Below are positions 1 to 5,305 of a DNA stretch of 5,305 nt, one piece after another. Position 1 is the first letter of the stretch; every line of letters starts with the position of its first letter. Source of the stretch: Bacteroidota bacterium (GTDB lineage Bacteria; Bacteroidota; Bacteroidia; B-17B0; Aurantibacillaceae); NCBI GenBank assembly GCA_005800865.1, contig SYEI01000075.1:1-5305 (forward strand), read 5' to 3'. The notes under the pieces are model-generated. The model had not been told where the DNA came from. It made no database searches and was given only the letters and a program-made list of their open reading frames with translations. The translations under genes and the position numbers were made by a program.

Positions 1-821
1 AAATCATCAACAAAGAGGTTATTGAACAAAAATCAGTCATTGAACACCATAATATTGAAATTATGGATAGTATCAAATATGCTAAAAATATTCAGGAAGC
101 CTTATTACCTAGCTTAAGCGAAGTGAATAATTTATTTAAAAATTGCTTCGTACTGTACATGCCAAAAGATATTGTGAGTGGAGATTTTTATTGGTTTGCT
201 CAAAATGGAGATACACGTTTTATAGCAGCAGTAGATTGTACAGGCCATGGTGTACCAGGAGCCTTTATGAGTATTGTAGGTAACACCATCTTAAATGAAA
301 TTGTAAACGAGAAAAAAATAACTGTTCCAGGTGATATTTTATTGGAGTTACACAAAGGAGTTAAAATTGCATTAAATCAAAACGCTAAAGAGTTTGAAAG
401 AAGAGATGGAATGGATATTACCTTATGTGCCTTTAATTCTAATTCAAACGAAATTCAATATGCTGGTGCCAACAGACCATTATGGATTTACAGAAAAAAC
501 AAAAGCTATGAGTTAGAAGTTATTAAAGCCACTAAATTCCCAATTGGTGGTTTAGAATTAGAAGAAAACAGAGTATACCAAAACCATGTGGTTAAGGTAG
601 ATGAAGGTGATTGCCTCTACTTATTTAGTGATGGTTACGCCGATCAATTTGGTGGTCCAAAAGGCAAAAAATTCATGTTAACTAATCTTCAACGATTATT
701 GTTAGAAAACCTTAATAACCCAATGGACGTGCAAAAAGAGAACTTAACAACTGCTTTCTTAGACTGGAAAGTTGACGCCGAGCAAATTGACGACGTTTTG
801 GTAATTGGTATAAGGATTTAA
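1..821 (+). CDS. SpoIIE/PP2C-family serine phosphatase, C-terminal part (5'-partial)
   Basis: This is the catalytic end of a PP2C-like (SpoIIE/RsbU-type) protein serine/threonine phosphatase. Such proteins usually dephosphorylate anti-sigma-factor antagonists or similar partners. The frame is open from base 3, so the ATG at 63 is internal, not the start. The 20 residues before it (EVIEQKSVIEHHNIEI region) look like the end of a coiled-coil linker leading into DSIKYAKNIQEALLP. Counting from that Met, PP2C motifs follow in order: PKDIVSGDFYW (34-44, metal-binding D41), DCTGHGVPGAFMS (58-70, D58), DGMD (115-118), FSDGYADQFGG (188-198, D190) and IDDVLVIGIRI (242-252, D243/D244). All expected acidic metal ligands are present, so the domain looks active. 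In flavobacteria these domains usually sit behind TPR, sensor or two-component-like N-terminal regions, but that part is off the window and the input signal is unknown. No hairpin terminator separates it from the next gene, 57 bp downstream. Confidence 0.93.
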   Translation, partial: IINKEVIEQKSVIEHHNIEIMDSIKYAKNIQEALLPSLSEVNNLFKNCFVLYMPKDIVSGDFYWFAQNGDTRFIAAVDCTGHGVPGAFMSIVGNTILNEIVNEKKITVPGDILLELHKGVKIALNQNAKEFERRDGMDITLCAFNSNSNEIQYAGANRPLWIYRKNKSYELEVIKATKFPIGGLELEENRVYQNHVVKVDEGDCLYLFSDGYADQFGGPKGKKFMLTNLQRLLLENLNNPMDVQKENLTTAFLDWKVDAEQIDDVLVIGIRI

Positions 822-878
822 TCACATTTTTTTAATTTTTATCTGTCGTTTTTTTACTTAAATTAGTGCTTTATTTTT

Positions 879-1967
879 ATGAAAAATCAGTACTGTATTA
901 TAATGGCAGGTGGTGTCGGAACTCGTTTTTGGCCAATGAGCACCACAGGGCATCCAAAACAATTTCTAGATATTCTTGGAACTGGCAGAACCCTTATTCA
1001 ACAAACGTTTGATCGTTTTAAAGAATTGTGTCCTGCACAAAATATATACGTTGTTACCAGCGAATCTTATTTAAATTTAGTTTCTGAGCAATTACCAGAA
1101 CTTCCTAAAGAAAACATCTTAACCGAACCTTCTCGTCGCAATACCGCACCTTGTGTTGCTTATGCGTCCTATAAGATTCATAAGTTAAATCCAAAGGCAA
1201 TTACGGTAGTTGCACCATCCGATCATTTAATTACCAAAGAAGATACGTTTACAAAAGCTATAAAATCTTGTATAACTAAAGCTAAAAGCGAAGATTGTTT
1301 AGTAACTCTTGGTATTAAACCATCGCGTCCTGATACTGGTTATGGATACATTCAGTTTGTAGATTCTCCTGTAGAGGAAAAAGACAAACGTATGTACAAA
1401 GTAAAAACTTTTACAGAAAAACCTGATTTAGATACTGCCAAGTTTTTTATTGAAACTGGCGAATTTCTTTGGAATAGCGGTATTTTTATATGGAGTACAA
1501 AAAGCATTATTGAAGCTTTTGAAAAACACGATCCTGAATTAGCATCCTTATTTAAAGAAGGAAACGAATTTTACAATACACCAAAAGAAAAAGAATTTAT
1601 TACAAAAGCCTACAACGTTTGTAAAAACGACTCTATTGACTATAGCGTGATGGAGAAAGCAAAGAATGTATATGTTCGCTCTTCTATTATTGGGTTGAGT
1701 GATTTAGGTACCTGGGGATCTTTGTATGGACATATTAAACATGATAAAGGCAGTAATGCTTTGGTAGGAAAAAATATTATTCAGTATGGTTGCAAAAACT
1801 GTATTGTGCATGTACCAAAAGATAAATTAGTTGTATTACAAGGTTTAGATGATTATATCGTTGTTGAATCTGATGGCGTTTTAATGGTTTGTAAAAAACA
1901 AGATGAGCAACAAATCAGAAATTTTGTAAACGACGTAAAAGTTCAAAAAGGAGATAAGTTCGTTTAA
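879..1967 (+). CDS. manC: Mannose-1-phosphate guanylyltransferase (GDP-mannose pyrophosphorylase)
   Basis: This cytoplasmic nucleotidyltransferase makes GDP-mannose from mannose-1-phosphate and GTP, supplying mannose and fucose for capsule, O-antigen, exopolysaccharide or protein glycans. The 362-residue protein carries the family signature from its N-terminus: GGVGTRFWP (11-19) with PKQF (26-29), the nucleotide-binding and catalytic segment. It continues with EPSRRNTAP (83-91), PSDH (113-116), the GYGYI segment (154-158), TEKPD (179-183), WNSGIF (198-203), SIDYSVMEK (252-260) and DLGTWGS (275-281). The length fits the short form, which has the nucleotidyltransferase and a left-handed helix end but lacks the C-terminal phosphomannose isomerase domain of long ManC/AlgA proteins. 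The ATG at 879 places MKNQYCIIMAGG at the expected N-terminus. The 57-bp T-rich leader has no Shine-Dalgarno site. TAAATTAG at 859-866 resembles the Bacteroidota -7 box TAnnTTTG but lacks a clear -33 partner. No polysaccharide genes adjoin it, so it looks like a housekeeping copy. The symbol manC is given by family; manC/algA naming varies. Confidence 0.95.
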   Translation: MKNQYCIIMAGGVGTRFWPMSTTGHPKQFLDILGTGRTLIQQTFDRFKELCPAQNIYVVTSESYLNLVSEQLPELPKENILTEPSRRNTAPCVAYASYKIHKLNPKAITVVAPSDHLITKEDTFTKAIKSCITKAKSEDCLVTLGIKPSRPDTGYGYIQFVDSPVEEKDKRMYKVKTFTEKPDLDTAKFFIETGEFLWNSGIFIWSTKSIIEAFEKHDPELASLFKEGNEFYNTPKEKEFITKAYNVCKNDSIDYSVMEKAKNVYVRSSIIGLSDLGTWGSLYGHIKHDKGSNALVGKNIIQYGCKNCIVHVPKDKLVVLQGLDDYIVVESDGVLMVCKKQDEQQIRNFVNDVKVQKGDKFV

Positions 1968-2029
1968 AGAGAAAGAAAAGACCGAAGAGATTAAAGAGAC
2001 AGAACACAATAAAACAATATCGATTCTGT

Positions 2030-2055
2030 AAGTCTGAGCGCAGTCGAAGACTTTT
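2030..2055. repeat. Short inverted repeat of a dispersed intergenic type
   Basis: AAGTCT at 2030-2035 pairs perfectly with AGACTT at 2048-2053 around the 12-base centre GAGCGCAGTCGA, and two more T residues follow. The centre with its flanks (CTGAGCGCAGTCGAAG) resembles a short GC-richer motif I recall as scattered between genes in many Bacteroidota and other bacterial genomes; this is memory, not a search. It stands out in the 114-bp gap between manC and the transporter gene, which otherwise holds purine-rich, low-complexity DNA (1968-2010) and no convincing promoter. The stem is short and the loop long, so it is a weak candidate terminator at best. Confidence 0.55.
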
Positions 2056-2081
2056 AATTAAACAAAAAAGGAATTCAATAT

Positions 2082-3350
2082 ATGCCAAACGCTCAGCAAA
2101 CTAAAAACCTCAACAAATTAATAATTGTAGCAGCACTTGGTTACTTTGTAGATATTTATGATTTACTTTTATTTGGTGTTGAGCGAACAGAAAGTTTAAA
2201 TTCCATTTTACCGATTCAATACCCAGGCATTTCCGATGCTGTATTAAAAACCTTAAACGGCATTTACGGTAAATTATTACTAAACTGGCAAATGTTTGGA
2301 ATGCTCATTGGCGGTGTTTTTTGGGGGATTTTAGGTGATAAAAAGGGTCGTTTATCTGTTTTATTTGGTTCTATTTTAGTGTACTCAATTGCCAATATTT
2401 TAAACGGTATGATTGAAAGTACCGACGCTTATATTGTTTTACGTTTTGTGTCGGGCTTTGGTTTAGCGGGCGAATTAGGTGCTGGTATTACCTTAGTAAG
2501 CGAAAGTATGAGTAAAGAAAAACGTGGTTACGGAACAATGATTGTAGCTACGGTTGGTGTATTTGGTGCAGTAGTAGCAGGTTTTATGGGAGATGTGATT
2601 ACTAACTGGCGGTATTCATTTTACTTAGGTGGCGGTATGGGACTAGCATTATTAGTTTTACGTATTGGTGTATTTGAATCTGGTATGTTTGACGCATTAA
2701 AAAAAGAAACTCATATCAAAAAAGGAAATGTATTGCAATTATTTTCTCATTTACCAAGTCTCAAAAAATACCTCTGTATAATTTTTGTGACTGTACCTGT
2801 TTGGTATGTCATGGGAACCCTAGTTTTATTTTCGCCTGAGTTAAGCGAATTAATGGGACTTCCAGAAAAATCGATCTCTGCTGGTAAATCCATCATGTTT
2901 GCGTATGCAGGAATAACCGTTGGCGATATAGCTTCTGGCTTAATTAGTCAATTATTAAAATCTCGTAAAAAAGCATTTGCTGTTTTTTTATCTCTAACCG
3001 TTATTGGCGTTATTCTTTACTTTTTATATGGAGGAACTTCCGTTACGGTGTTCTACTCTATTGTGACGTTTATTGGCTTTGCAACAGGTTTTTGGGCCGT
3101 ATTTATTAGTACCGCTGCCGAATTGTTTGGCACAAATATTCGTGCCACTGCCACTACTACCGCACCAAATTTCGTAAGAGCTTCTACCATTTTAATTTCC
3201 TTGTTATTAAATTTAGTAATCTCTGTTTTAGATGTAGATAAATTACTAGCCACTAAAATTACTGGAGCAATAATCATTAGCATTGGATTTATAGCCCTTT
3301 ATTTCTTAGAAGAAACCTTTGGTAAAGATTTGAATTATGTTGAAGAATAA
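2082..3350 (+). CDS. MFS transporter, sugar/metabolite symporter-like, 12 TM
   Basis: This is an inner-membrane major facilitator superfamily permease of 422 residues, the usual length for 12 membrane helices. TM1 (about 13-33) carries the acidic pair in GYFVDIYDLLLFG, typical of metabolite:H+ symporter and sugar-porter branches. TM2 (67-87) leads into the MFS signature loop GDKKGR (85-90). RFVSGFGLAGELGAG (121-135) is the conserved TM4 segment with its Arg. Helices 5 and 6 (about 152-197) precede a central cytoplasmic loop (198-228), and six more helices follow between about 230 and 409. ELFGTNIRATA (347-357) and the terminal LEETFGKDL (409-417) match the C-terminal half-repeat signatures of these branches. 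The substrate cannot be read from the sequence; an organic acid, sugar or similar small molecule is likely. AAAGGA at 2067-2072, nine bases before the ATG, is a Shine-Dalgarno-like site, unusual in flavobacteria, and supports this start. The 3' end overlaps the next gene by 14 bp, suggesting an operon of three genes. Confidence 0.9.
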   Translation: MPNAQQTKNLNKLIIVAALGYFVDIYDLLLFGVERTESLNSILPIQYPGISDAVLKTLNGIYGKLLLNWQMFGMLIGGVFWGILGDKKGRLSVLFGSILVYSIANILNGMIESTDAYIVLRFVSGFGLAGELGAGITLVSESMSKEKRGYGTMIVATVGVFGAVVAGFMGDVITNWRYSFYLGGGMGLALLVLRIGVFESGMFDALKKETHIKKGNVLQLFSHLPSLKKYLCIIFVTVPVWYVMGTLVLFSPELSELMGLPEKSISAGKSIMFAYAGITVGDIASGLISQLLKSRKKAFAVFLSLTVIGVILYFLYGGTSVTVFYSIVTFIGFATGFWAVFISTAAELFGTNIRATATTTAPNFVRASTILISLLLNLVISVLDVDKLLATKITGAIIISIGFIALYFLEETFGKDLNYVEE

Positions 3351-3705
3351 ACCAACCGTTATTATTGGAGCATCACCTAATGCCGATAGATATAGTAACA
3401 AAGCAACTTTAAGTTTGCAAAAATATGGCCACACCGTTTACCCTGTAGGTATTAAAACTGGCAAAATAAACGGACTTGATATTATCAAAGATAAGCCTCA
3501 AATTGAAAATGTAGATACTGTTACTCTGTATGTTGGACCAGATAATCAACCAGAATGGATAGATTATATTTTGTCACTTAAACCTAAACGTATTATTTTT
3601 AATCCCGGTACCGAAAACCCTAAGTTTGAAGCCTTAGCGAAAAGTAAAGGGATTGAAGCTACTGAAGCTTGCACCTTAGTTTTATTATCTATTAATCAAT
3701 ATTAA
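3337..3705 (+). CDS. CoA-binding domain protein (YccU-like, CoA_binding_2)
   Basis: This small cytoplasmic protein of 122 residues consists of a single Rossmann-like CoA-binding domain, the fold of the N-terminal part of succinyl-CoA synthetase alpha. The nucleotide-binding loop is TVIIGASPNADRYSNKA (7-23), followed by the strand and turn GHTVYPVGIK (31-40). NPGTENPKFE (89-98) and the conserved EACTLVLL with Cys112 (110-117) complete the family pattern. It is slightly shorter than E. coli YccU as I recall it. The biochemical role of these stand-alone domains is not established; binding of CoA or an acyl-CoA is inferred from the fold. The ATG at 3337 lies inside the transporter gene, 14 bp before its stop, in another frame, so translation is probably coupled. 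It places MLKNKP directly before the first beta strand, as expected. The stop codon at 3703-3705 abuts the ATG of the next gene. Confidence 0.9.
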   Translation: MLKNKPTVIIGASPNADRYSNKATLSLQKYGHTVYPVGIKTGKINGLDIIKDKPQIENVDTVTLYVGPDNQPEWIDYILSLKPKRIIFNPGTENPKFEALAKSKGIEATEACTLVLLSINQY

Positions 3706-4155
3706 ATGATTTCATTTACTACTAAAACCTTTAACGAATTAAGTAATTTAGAGTTATACCAACTCTTACAATTACGTGCTGAGGTTTTTGTGGTAGAACA
3801 AAACTGTCCGTATTTAGATATGGATGATAAAGATCAAAAATCTTTTCATATATTAGGTTACGATAATGGAAAGCTTGTTGCTTGTACTCGTTTAGTTCCT
3901 GTAGGAGTCTCTTATGATTTAGAACCATCTATTGGTCGCGTTGTAACTCACCCATCTGTAAGAAGTTTAGGTTACGGAAAATTATTAATGGAATATAGTA
4001 TTGCCGAAACAAAAAAACGTTTCAATAGTTCGGTTATTGTTATTGGCGCACAATGCTACCTCGATAAATTCTATCAAAATTTAGGCTTTGTTCCCGAAGG
4101 TGAAATGTACTTAGAAGATAACATTCCTCACATGACGATGAGGTTAGGTAAATAA
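3706..4155 (+). CDS. elaA: ElaA-type GNAT family N-acetyltransferase
   Basis: This is a cytoplasmic acyl-CoA-dependent N-acetyltransferase of the GNAT fold, 149 residues, close to E. coli ElaA in length. Its N-terminal LYQLLQLRAEVFVVEQNCPY (17-36) and the following LDMDDKDQ (37-44) are characteristic of ElaA and distinguish it from generic GNATs. RVVTHPSVRSLGYGKLLM (78-95) is motif A with the acetyl-CoA pyrophosphate loop (R/Q-x-x-G-x-G/A type: RSLGYG). GAQCYLDKFYQNLGF (114-128) is the motif B segment, and EDNIPHMTM (137-145) is the usual C-terminal ElaA ending. The physiological acceptor is unknown for this family. The start codon follows the preceding stop with no spacing (TAAATG), so ribosomes probably reinitiate from the CoA-binding gene. 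The pairing of a CoA-binding protein with a CoA-using enzyme is suggestive, but a functional link is only inferred. No intrinsic terminator is obvious immediately after the gene, apart from the inverted repeat in the next region. Confidence 0.94.
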   Translation: MISFTTKTFNELSNLELYQLLQLRAEVFVVEQNCPYLDMDDKDQKSFHILGYDNGKLVACTRLVPVGVSYDLEPSIGRVVTHPSVRSLGYGKLLMEYSIAETKKRFNSSVIVIGAQCYLDKFYQNLGFVPEGEMYLEDNIPHMTMRLGK

Positions 4156-4157
4156 TA

Positions 4158-4294
4158 GGAACGCGGATAAAACTGATGAAGCTGATTTAAACGAATATAA
4201 TTAAGTCAGAATAATACATATATTTTTTTACCCTTATGATAAAAAATCAGTAATGCGTAAGCACTATCCGTCCAATCCGCGTCATCCGTGTTCC
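4158..4294. repeat. Diverged inverted-repeat element with 9-bp periodic arms
   Basis: The ends mirror each other: GGAACGCGGAT (4158-4168) against the complement of ATCCGTGTTCC (4284-4294), 10 of 11 bases matching. Each arm is built of 9-base steps. The left arm reads CGGAT, CTGAT, CTGAT and then CGAAT with four, four and five bases between. The right arm, read on the - strand, has three CGGAT units each four bases apart. The arms can pair over about 30 bases with mismatches around an AT-rich centre (about 4195-4255). It begins two bases after the elaA stop codon. Similar ATCCGTGTTCC-type strings are, from memory, common between genes in Bacteroidota, so this is probably a copy of a dispersed palindromic repeat rather than a host regulatory site. 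A secondary role as a 3' mRNA stabiliser or transcription end for the elaA unit is possible. No open frame of useful length lies in it. Confidence 0.65.
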
Positions 4295-4390
4295 GATTTC
4301 CAATGACTAAAAAACAAAGGTTCCATAAACAAGCTTTCACTTATTTACAGAACCATGTCAACAACAAAACTAAAAAATTAACAAAAATCT

Positions 4391-4423
4391 TTTACAAACT
4401 TACTACTTAATGTAGTATATTCG
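4391..4423 (+). promoter_or_regulatory. Putative promoter of the XRE-S24 repressor gene
   Basis: TATATTCG at 4416-4423 differs by one base from the Bacteroidota -7 consensus TAnnTTTG. TTTAC at 4391-4395 lies 20 bases upstream, in the position expected for a weak -33 box (consensus TTTG/TTG). Transcription would then begin near 4430, inside the second operator, giving a leader of roughly 20 bases. The box partly overlaps the first operator, so a bound repressor would block it. An alternative -7 box, TACAATTTG at 4427-4435, has one base too many between its halves. The assignment is by consensus only. Confidence 0.4.
4401..4417. promoter_or_regulatory. Operator 1, 17-bp palindrome TACTAC-N5-GTAGTA
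   Basis: TACTAC (4401-4406) and GTAGTA (4412-4417) are perfect inverted 6-base half-sites around TTAAT. The same layout recurs at 4424-4440, giving a shared consensus TRCTAC-N5-GTAGYA. It lies upstream of and just overlapping the putative -7 box of the repressor gene, as expected for an autoregulated LexA/CI-like protein binding as a dimer. The sequence is seen directly; its role as the repressor's binding site is inferred from position and duplication. Confidence 0.7.
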
Positions 4424-4440
4424 TGCTACAATTTGTAGCA
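4424..4440. promoter_or_regulatory. Operator 2, 17-bp palindrome TGCTAC-N5-GTAGCA
   Basis: TGCTACA (4424-4430) and TGTAGCA (4434-4440) form a perfect 7-base inverted repeat around ATT. Its centre is 23 bp from that of operator 1, a little over two helical turns, so two repressor dimers could sit on nearly the same face and cooperate. The site ends ten bases before the repressor start codon and would cover the expected transcription start. I found no third copy of the TRCTAC-N5-GTAGYA pattern elsewhere in the window by eye. Confidence 0.72.
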
Positions 4441-4450
4441 ATTTAAAATT

Positions 4451-5236
4451 ATGAGCAAAATTTTCAGTAACTTAAAATTCTTGCGTTTGCAAAAAGGCTT
4501 GTCGCAAGAGCAAATGGCAGAGAGCCTAGGAATTACACGTTCGCGCTTAGGTGCTTACGAAGAAAATCGTAATGAACCATCTATCGATTTATTAATTACC
4601 ATTTCTGATTTTTTTCACATTGCTGTGGATGCCTTAGTACGTGGCGATTTAACCAAAACTAATCTTGATGGATTAATGAAAATTGGTAAAAATCGTATGT
4701 TATTTCCTGTTATGATTGATGAAGATGGTAGAGATTCAGTAGAATTAGTGCCATTAAAAGCTAGTGCAGGTTATTTAAGAGGTTACGCCGACCCTGAATA
4801 TATGGAGCGCTTACCTCGCATGAAATTACCGTTCCTCCCATCAGGTAAGCACCGTGCATTTCCTATTAAAGGAGATAGTATGCCTCCAATTAAAGAAGGG
4901 TCTTTTGTGGTTGCTAAATATTTAGATAGAATAGAAGATATTAAAAACGGACAAACCTATATTGTAGTAACAAAAGAAGACGGTATTTCTTACAAACGTA
5001 TTTTCAATGTCAATACTAAAAAAGGTTTTATGGAATGCCATTCCGATAATAAAATATACCCTCCATTTAACGTCAACTTAAGAGATGTATTAGAAGTTTG
5101 GGAATACACATGCTGCATTAACATGACAGATTACAGAGAAGAGGAATTAAATGTTGGAAGTATTATGAGCATGTTGCGAAACTTACAAGTAGAAATGGAA
5201 GTGATAAAAAAACAAGGAAAGAAAGCGATTTCTTAA
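4451..5236 (+). CDS. XRE-family HTH repressor with S24 (LexA/CI-like) peptidase domain
   Basis: This is a predicted DNA-binding repressor of 261 residues that can inactivate itself by cleavage, as LexA and phage CI do when RecA filaments form. Residues 6-62 are a Cro/CI-type helix-turn-helix (SQEQMAESLGITRSRLGAYE at 18-37 holds the two DNA-contact helices). A linker leads to KASAG (103-107), whose Ala106-Gly107 fits the self-cleavage site. The S24 domain follows with FPIKGDSMPP (137-146, nucleophile Ser143) and GISYKRI (178-184, general base Lys182). All three self-cleavage elements are intact. A helical, charged tail (about 224-261) extends beyond the peptidase fold. The XRE-type DNA-binding domain differs from the winged helix of canonical LexA, so the symbol lexA is not used. 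Twin palindromes directly upstream suggest autoregulation. No mutasome or polymerase gene adjoins it within the window, and the gene ends in a terminator, so it appears monocistronic. A role in SOS-like damage control is likely but unproven; a domesticated prophage repressor is the alternative. Confidence 0.92.
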   Translation: MSKIFSNLKFLRLQKGLSQEQMAESLGITRSRLGAYEENRNEPSIDLLITISDFFHIAVDALVRGDLTKTNLDGLMKIGKNRMLFPVMIDEDGRDSVELVPLKASAGYLRGYADPEYMERLPRMKLPFLPSGKHRAFPIKGDSMPPIKEGSFVVAKYLDRIEDIKNGQTYIVVTKEDGISYKRIFNVNTKKGFMECHSDNKIYPPFNVNLRDVLEVWEYTCCINMTDYREEELNVGSIMSMLRNLQVEMEVIKKQGKKAIS

Positions 5237-5305
5237 CCTGTTATTTCTAAAAAGCCCTATTATTTAAATAATAGGGCTTTTTAGAAATAACAGGTTAAGA
5301 AATCG
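5226..5305. repeat. Perfect 80-bp palindrome at the window end, including the terminator
   Basis: Bases 5226-5265 are exactly the reverse complement of 5266-5305: 40 of 40 positions pair, with the symmetry centre between 5265 and 5266. The outer left arm includes the last codons and stop of the repressor gene (5226-5236), so the right end repeats that coding end on the opposite strand. The palindrome terminates exactly at the last base given. A terminator explains only the inner 34 bp. The outer 23-base arms on either side are probably an assembly fold-back, although a genuine long palindrome cannot be ruled out. Confidence 0.9.
5249..5282. terminator. Intrinsic terminator (symmetric, potentially bidirectional) after the repressor gene
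   Basis: GCCCTATTATT (5254-5264) is mirrored perfectly by AATAATAGGGC (5267-5277), preceded by five A and followed by five T. A GC-rich stem base and a T-run make this a standard Rho-independent terminator on the + strand, and the A-run makes it equally usable from the - strand by a convergent gene beyond the window. It starts 13 bases after the repressor stop codon. Confidence 0.85.

Noticed and set aside
63..821. ATG at 63 as the true start of the phosphatase gene.
   Set aside because: The frame is open to the window edge, and the preceding 20 residues continue naturally into the conserved DSIKYAKNIQEAL linker, so the gene is 5'-truncated by the window.
822..878. Possible terminator or strong promoter in the T-rich gap before manC.
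   Set aside because: There is no hairpin before the T-runs, and only a one-mismatch -7-like box (859-866) without a -33 partner, so neither is listed as a feature.
2030..2055. Reading the short inverted repeat as the manC terminator.
   Set aside because: A 6-bp stem with a 12-base loop and a short T-run is too weak, and its core looks like a dispersed repeat.
3053..3283. Open frame on the - strand, 76 codons, inside the MFS gene.
   Set aside because: It lies wholly within a well-supported membrane protein gene on the other strand and shows no recognisable domain; a shadow frame.
3731..3928. Open frame on the - strand, 65 codons, inside elaA.
   Set aside because: It is antisense to conserved ElaA motifs, with no domain or upstream signal of its own.
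4303..4410. 35-codon open frame on the + strand in the intergenic region (start MTKKQRFHKQ, Lys/Asn/Thr-rich).
   Set aside because: Its composition is what A-rich DNA gives by chance, it has no clear ribosome site, and its end runs into operator 1. It would deserve attention only if conserved in relatives.
4156..4450. Riboswitch or structured RNA in the elaA-repressor gap.
   Set aside because: The paired segments are explained by the inverted-repeat element and the two operators; no known riboswitch core was recognised.

Overview
The window is an AT-rich stretch of a bacterial chromosome. Gene style, protein sequences and A-rich leaders with few Shine-Dalgarno sites point to Bacteroidota, most likely a marine or aquatic member of the Flavobacteriaceae. 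The phosphatase with the linker motif DSIKYAKNIQEALLP, the short single-domain mannose-1-phosphate guanylyltransferase and the XRE-S24 repressor are all typical of that family. The genus cannot be fixed from sequence alone.

All six genes lie on the + strand. (1) Bases 1-821 hold the C-terminal part of a SpoIIE/PP2C-type serine phosphatase, cut by the window edge. (2) Bases 879-1967 encode mannose-1-phosphate guanylyltransferase, which makes GDP-mannose for polysaccharide and glycan synthesis. (3) After a 114-bp gap containing a short dispersed-type inverted repeat comes a tightly packed three-gene unit (2082-4155): an MFS transporter, a small CoA-binding-domain protein overlapping it by 14 bp, and an ElaA-type GNAT acetyltransferase starting at the base after the previous stop codon. 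(4) A 295-bp intergenic region (4156-4450) has two parts: a diverged inverted-repeat element with 9-bp internal periodicity, then a regulatory segment with two matching 17-bp palindromes. (5) Bases 4451-5236 encode a self-cleaving LexA/CI-like repressor (HTH plus S24 peptidase). The two palindromes just upstream are its probable autoregulatory operators. (6) The window ends in a perfect 80-bp palindrome. Its core looks like a genuine intrinsic terminator, but its outer arms mirror the end of the repressor gene and stop exactly at the last base, which suggests an assembly fold-back.

Functionally the window is mostly ordinary core-genome material: signalling, sugar-nucleotide synthesis, transport and acyl-CoA-related small proteins. 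The most informative part is the repressor with its paired operators, which looks like a self-contained damage- or stress-responsive switch. No phage, TA, CRISPR, tRNA or rRNA features were seen, and nothing in the window clearly amounts to a new system.
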